From: Clostridium sp. CAG:221
GTDB lineage: Bacteria > Bacillota > Clostridia > Clostridiales > Clostridiaceae
Direction of reading: 5' to 3'
DNA length: 64,000 nt
Assembly (NCBI GenBank): GCA_000435835.1
Contig: FR883366.1
Span: 54,966-118,965 of the forward strand
Below the pieces are notes generated by a model that searched no databases, had not been told where the DNA came from, and worked only from the letters and a program-made list of their open reading frames with translations. A program made the position numbers and the translations under genes. This document shows positions 62,681 to 64,000 of this stretch, piece after piece. The first letter of the stretch is position 1; every line of letters begins with the position of its first letter.

Positions 62681-63193
62681 ATGATAGCAATAGGTGAAAA
62701 ATATGATGAATTGGAATTTATTAAGTTTGGAGAAATGTTATTATTAAACCCAGATGAAAAACTAGAACAAGCTCACTTCTTTATTAAAGAAAAAGATGTA
62801 AAGATTAAGGAGTTAAGTAATAATAAATTTATACATTATGAAATGCGTTATTTTACAATAGGAAGAGTTACAGCAAATTTACTGTTAATTATATTTGATG
62901 ACAATTATGAGAGCATTTATGGTCAATGGATTAATATATGTAATCCAATAGACAGAAGAAATTTTTTTGAGCTGAATTTTAGAGATGATATATATTTTGT
63001 TTTACTCTCTGAAAGTAATAGGGTTAAACATATAGAGATCTTTCAAAATCCGTTTAAGAGCAATATAAAGGAGATATTTAGAAAAATAGATAAAGATGAA
63101 TTTTGGAGTCAAAAGGAATTTGAAATGGCAGTAAGCAGTTTTAATGGATACGAAAGCAAAAGAGAATTTTATGAGAAATTATTAGAAACTTAG
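62681..63193 (+). CDS. Hypothetical protein, 170 aa
   Basis: The ATG follows GGAGG at 62667-62671. The protein starts IAIGEKYDELEFIKFGEML, has a beta-rich middle (YFTIGRVTANLLLIIFDDN) and a helical acidic end. No signal peptide or known motif. It lies after the XRE gene with a gap of about 95 bases and may be its partner. Unrecognised. Confidence 0.6.
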   Translation: MIAIGEKYDELEFIKFGEMLLLNPDEKLEQAHFFIKEKDVKIKELSNNKFIHYEMRYFTIGRVTANLLLIIFDDNYESIYGQWINICNPIDRRNFFELNFRDDIYFVLLSESNRVKHIEIFQNPFKSNIKEIFRKIDKDEFWSQKEFEMAVSSFNGYESKREFYEKLLET

Positions 63194-63238
63194 TTACATG
63201 ATTAATGGTTAGAAATAAAGAATGAAAGGAATTGAAAA

Positions 63239-63445
63239 ATGACAGAGTAAATTGGCGAAATTTTTATAAGAAAAGGAAAATATGTTACATATGAAAATAT
63301 AAACTTGAAAATTCCTTATAATGGACAAGTAAGCCTTCAGTATGAAATAGGTTAAGAAAATGACTTAATGTTCAATAAAGGGATAGAATTAGAGGAAGAA
63401 ATCGTATTAGAGTTTAATGGAGGTAATTTGATAAAGAAAATTTAA
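63239..63445 (+). pseudogene. Small gene with two in-frame stop codons
   Basis: A frame of 68 codons with ribosome site AAAGGA (63226-63231) reads MTE, TAA, IGEIFIRKGKYVTYENINLK, ..., SLQYEIG, TAA, ENDLMFNKGIELEEEIVLEF, to TAA 63443-63445. Between the stops the sequence looks like an ordinary small strand-rich protein. Each stop could derive from a CAA, GAA or AAA codon by one change. The gene is probably dead. Family unknown. Confidence 0.5.
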
Positions 63446-63468
63446 AATGTTGATATGATTAGATTTAC

Positions 63469-63505
63469 TAAAAAGCAGTACAATTTATTTGTAACTGCTT
63501 TTTGT
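63469..63505 (+). terminator. Hairpin terminator
   Basis: AAAAGCAGT and ACTGCTTTT form a perfect stem followed by TGTTT. Confidence 0.85.
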
Positions 63506-63669
63506 TTATAGAACTAAATAATGAGAGAACAAATAAGGTTAAATTAAGAAAATTATTAAGTTAAACAACTGGTTTGAAGCATGAATCTAAACTAGTTGCC
63601 CATTTTACAATAAATGGATAGTGAGATAAAATGAATATATTATTACCAAATAGGGGGGATAGAGTGATA

Positions 63670-64000
63670 ATGAGAGGAAAACTTAAATTTAGTTTTTTAC
63701 TTATTTTAAGTGTACTGCTATTGGGTTGTACAAAATCTACTAAAGAAATTGAAAGTAGAAAAGAGAATACTAACGATAATATTACTGATATATCTAATGA
63801 AACTACAATTGAAATAGAAGATCATATTAGTATAGTAGAATTTAAGAAAAATGATGTAGACTTAAACGGATATGAATTGAAACAAACTGTAAAAGAAGAT
63901 ATTAATAATGATGTAATAGAAGATACTATAGAATTATGGACATATAGTGAAGGAGTATTTTATTCAGAATCAGGATATATAAGAATATTAGAAGGAAATA
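63670..64000 (+). CDS. Putative lipoprotein, cut by the window end
   Basis: At least 110 residues, open to the last base. MRGKLKFSFLLILSVLLLGC is a lipoprotein signal with lipobox LLGC. The mature part is acidic and Thr/Ile-rich (KEDINNDVIEDTIELWTYSE). GGGGGG at 63653-63658 precedes the ATG; GTG 63664 is also possible. Too short to classify. Confidence 0.65.
   Translation, partial: MRGKLKFSFLLILSVLLLGCTKSTKEIESRKENTNDNITDISNETTIEIEDHISIVEFKKNDVDLNGYELKQTVKEDINNDVIEDTIELWTYSEGVFYSESGYIRILEGN

Noticed and set aside
63566..63598. Inverted repeat CAACTGGTTT ... AAACTAGTTG
   Set aside because: Stem has a mismatch and a 13-base loop with no T run after it, so I do not call it a terminator; it could be an operator but nothing supports that.

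Overview
The window is AT-rich chromosomal DNA from a low-GC Firmicute, most likely Clostridium sensu stricto. Reasons: a bifunctional AdhE for solvent/ethanol fermentation, an IscR-IscS-IscU-MnmA block, duplicated FeoAB systems, a sucrose PTS operon, lipoproteins, an LPXTG surface protein, AGGAGG-type ribosome binding sites, many TTG/GTG starts, and U-tailed hairpin terminators after almost every transcription unit. There is no rRNA, CRISPR array, integrase or transposase. One tRNA (Cys) is present.

Layout. 1-4.6 kb: a frameshifted gene of unknown function, a 50-aa protein, a secreted-type nuclease co-encoded with an unknown 143-aa protein, a penicillin-binding-like serine hydrolase and a thioredoxin-like protein. 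4.7-9 kb: an ECF-transporter S component, a GNAT remnant, FeoA-FeoB fusion with its Cys-rich partner, and a deleted msrAB pseudogene. 9-15.8 kb: DUF4317 protein, SEC-C protein, DUF3592 protein, MarR regulator and a three-gene TrpXYZ-type ABC transporter. 16-22.5 kb: adhE behind a strong promoter with a Rex-like operator, then a lipoprotein, a CAP-domain secreted protein and an LPXTG protein. 22.5-33 kb: rarA, an MFS transporter, iscR-iscS-iscU-mnmA, a large nuclease-helicase fusion and an orphan histidine kinase. 33-43.3 kb: several small unknown proteins, a set of 20-bp tandem repeats, a C39-type peptidase, pncB, a putative DNA-binding protein, a 1402-aa double DUF445 protein and a MATE exporter behind a structured leader.

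43.3-57 kb: a tiny gene behind a perfect hairpin, MgtC-like protein, DUF6241-like protein, the Memo/AMMECR1 fusion with its radical SAM partner, tRNA-Cys, a DUF7309/DUF6930-like protein, a FliB-like Cys-cluster protein, the Fur-box-controlled feoA-feoA-feoB-Cys-rich operon, a MutT hydrolase followed by a frameshifted coiled-coil gene, a 2H phosphoesterase, an HD-domain pseudogene and a VanZ protein. 57-61.4 kb: a sucrose locus (LacI-type regulator, PTS EIIBC, sucrose-6-phosphate hydrolase) with a perfect 12-bp operator palindrome. 61.4-64 kb: unrecognised genes, including a 15-codon ORF, an XRE-regulator protein, a small gene with two in-frame stops, and a lipoprotein cut by the window end.

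Themes. Iron and redox control links several loci: a Fur box at the second feo operon, an IscR-like palindrome at iscR, and a Rex-like operator at adhE. Gene decay is unusually visible. A GNAT gene, msrAB and an HD-hydrolase survive only as end fragments. Two further genes have single-base frameshifts, one has two nonsense codons, and one (VanZ) seems to have an ATA where its start should be. The most unusual intact genes are the Mrr-like nuclease/SF2 helicase/HA-domain fusion at 28.9-31.5 kb, the double DUF445 protein, and the RNA leaders at 41.7 and 43.3 kb. I found no clear multi-gene undescribed system; these are the best leads.
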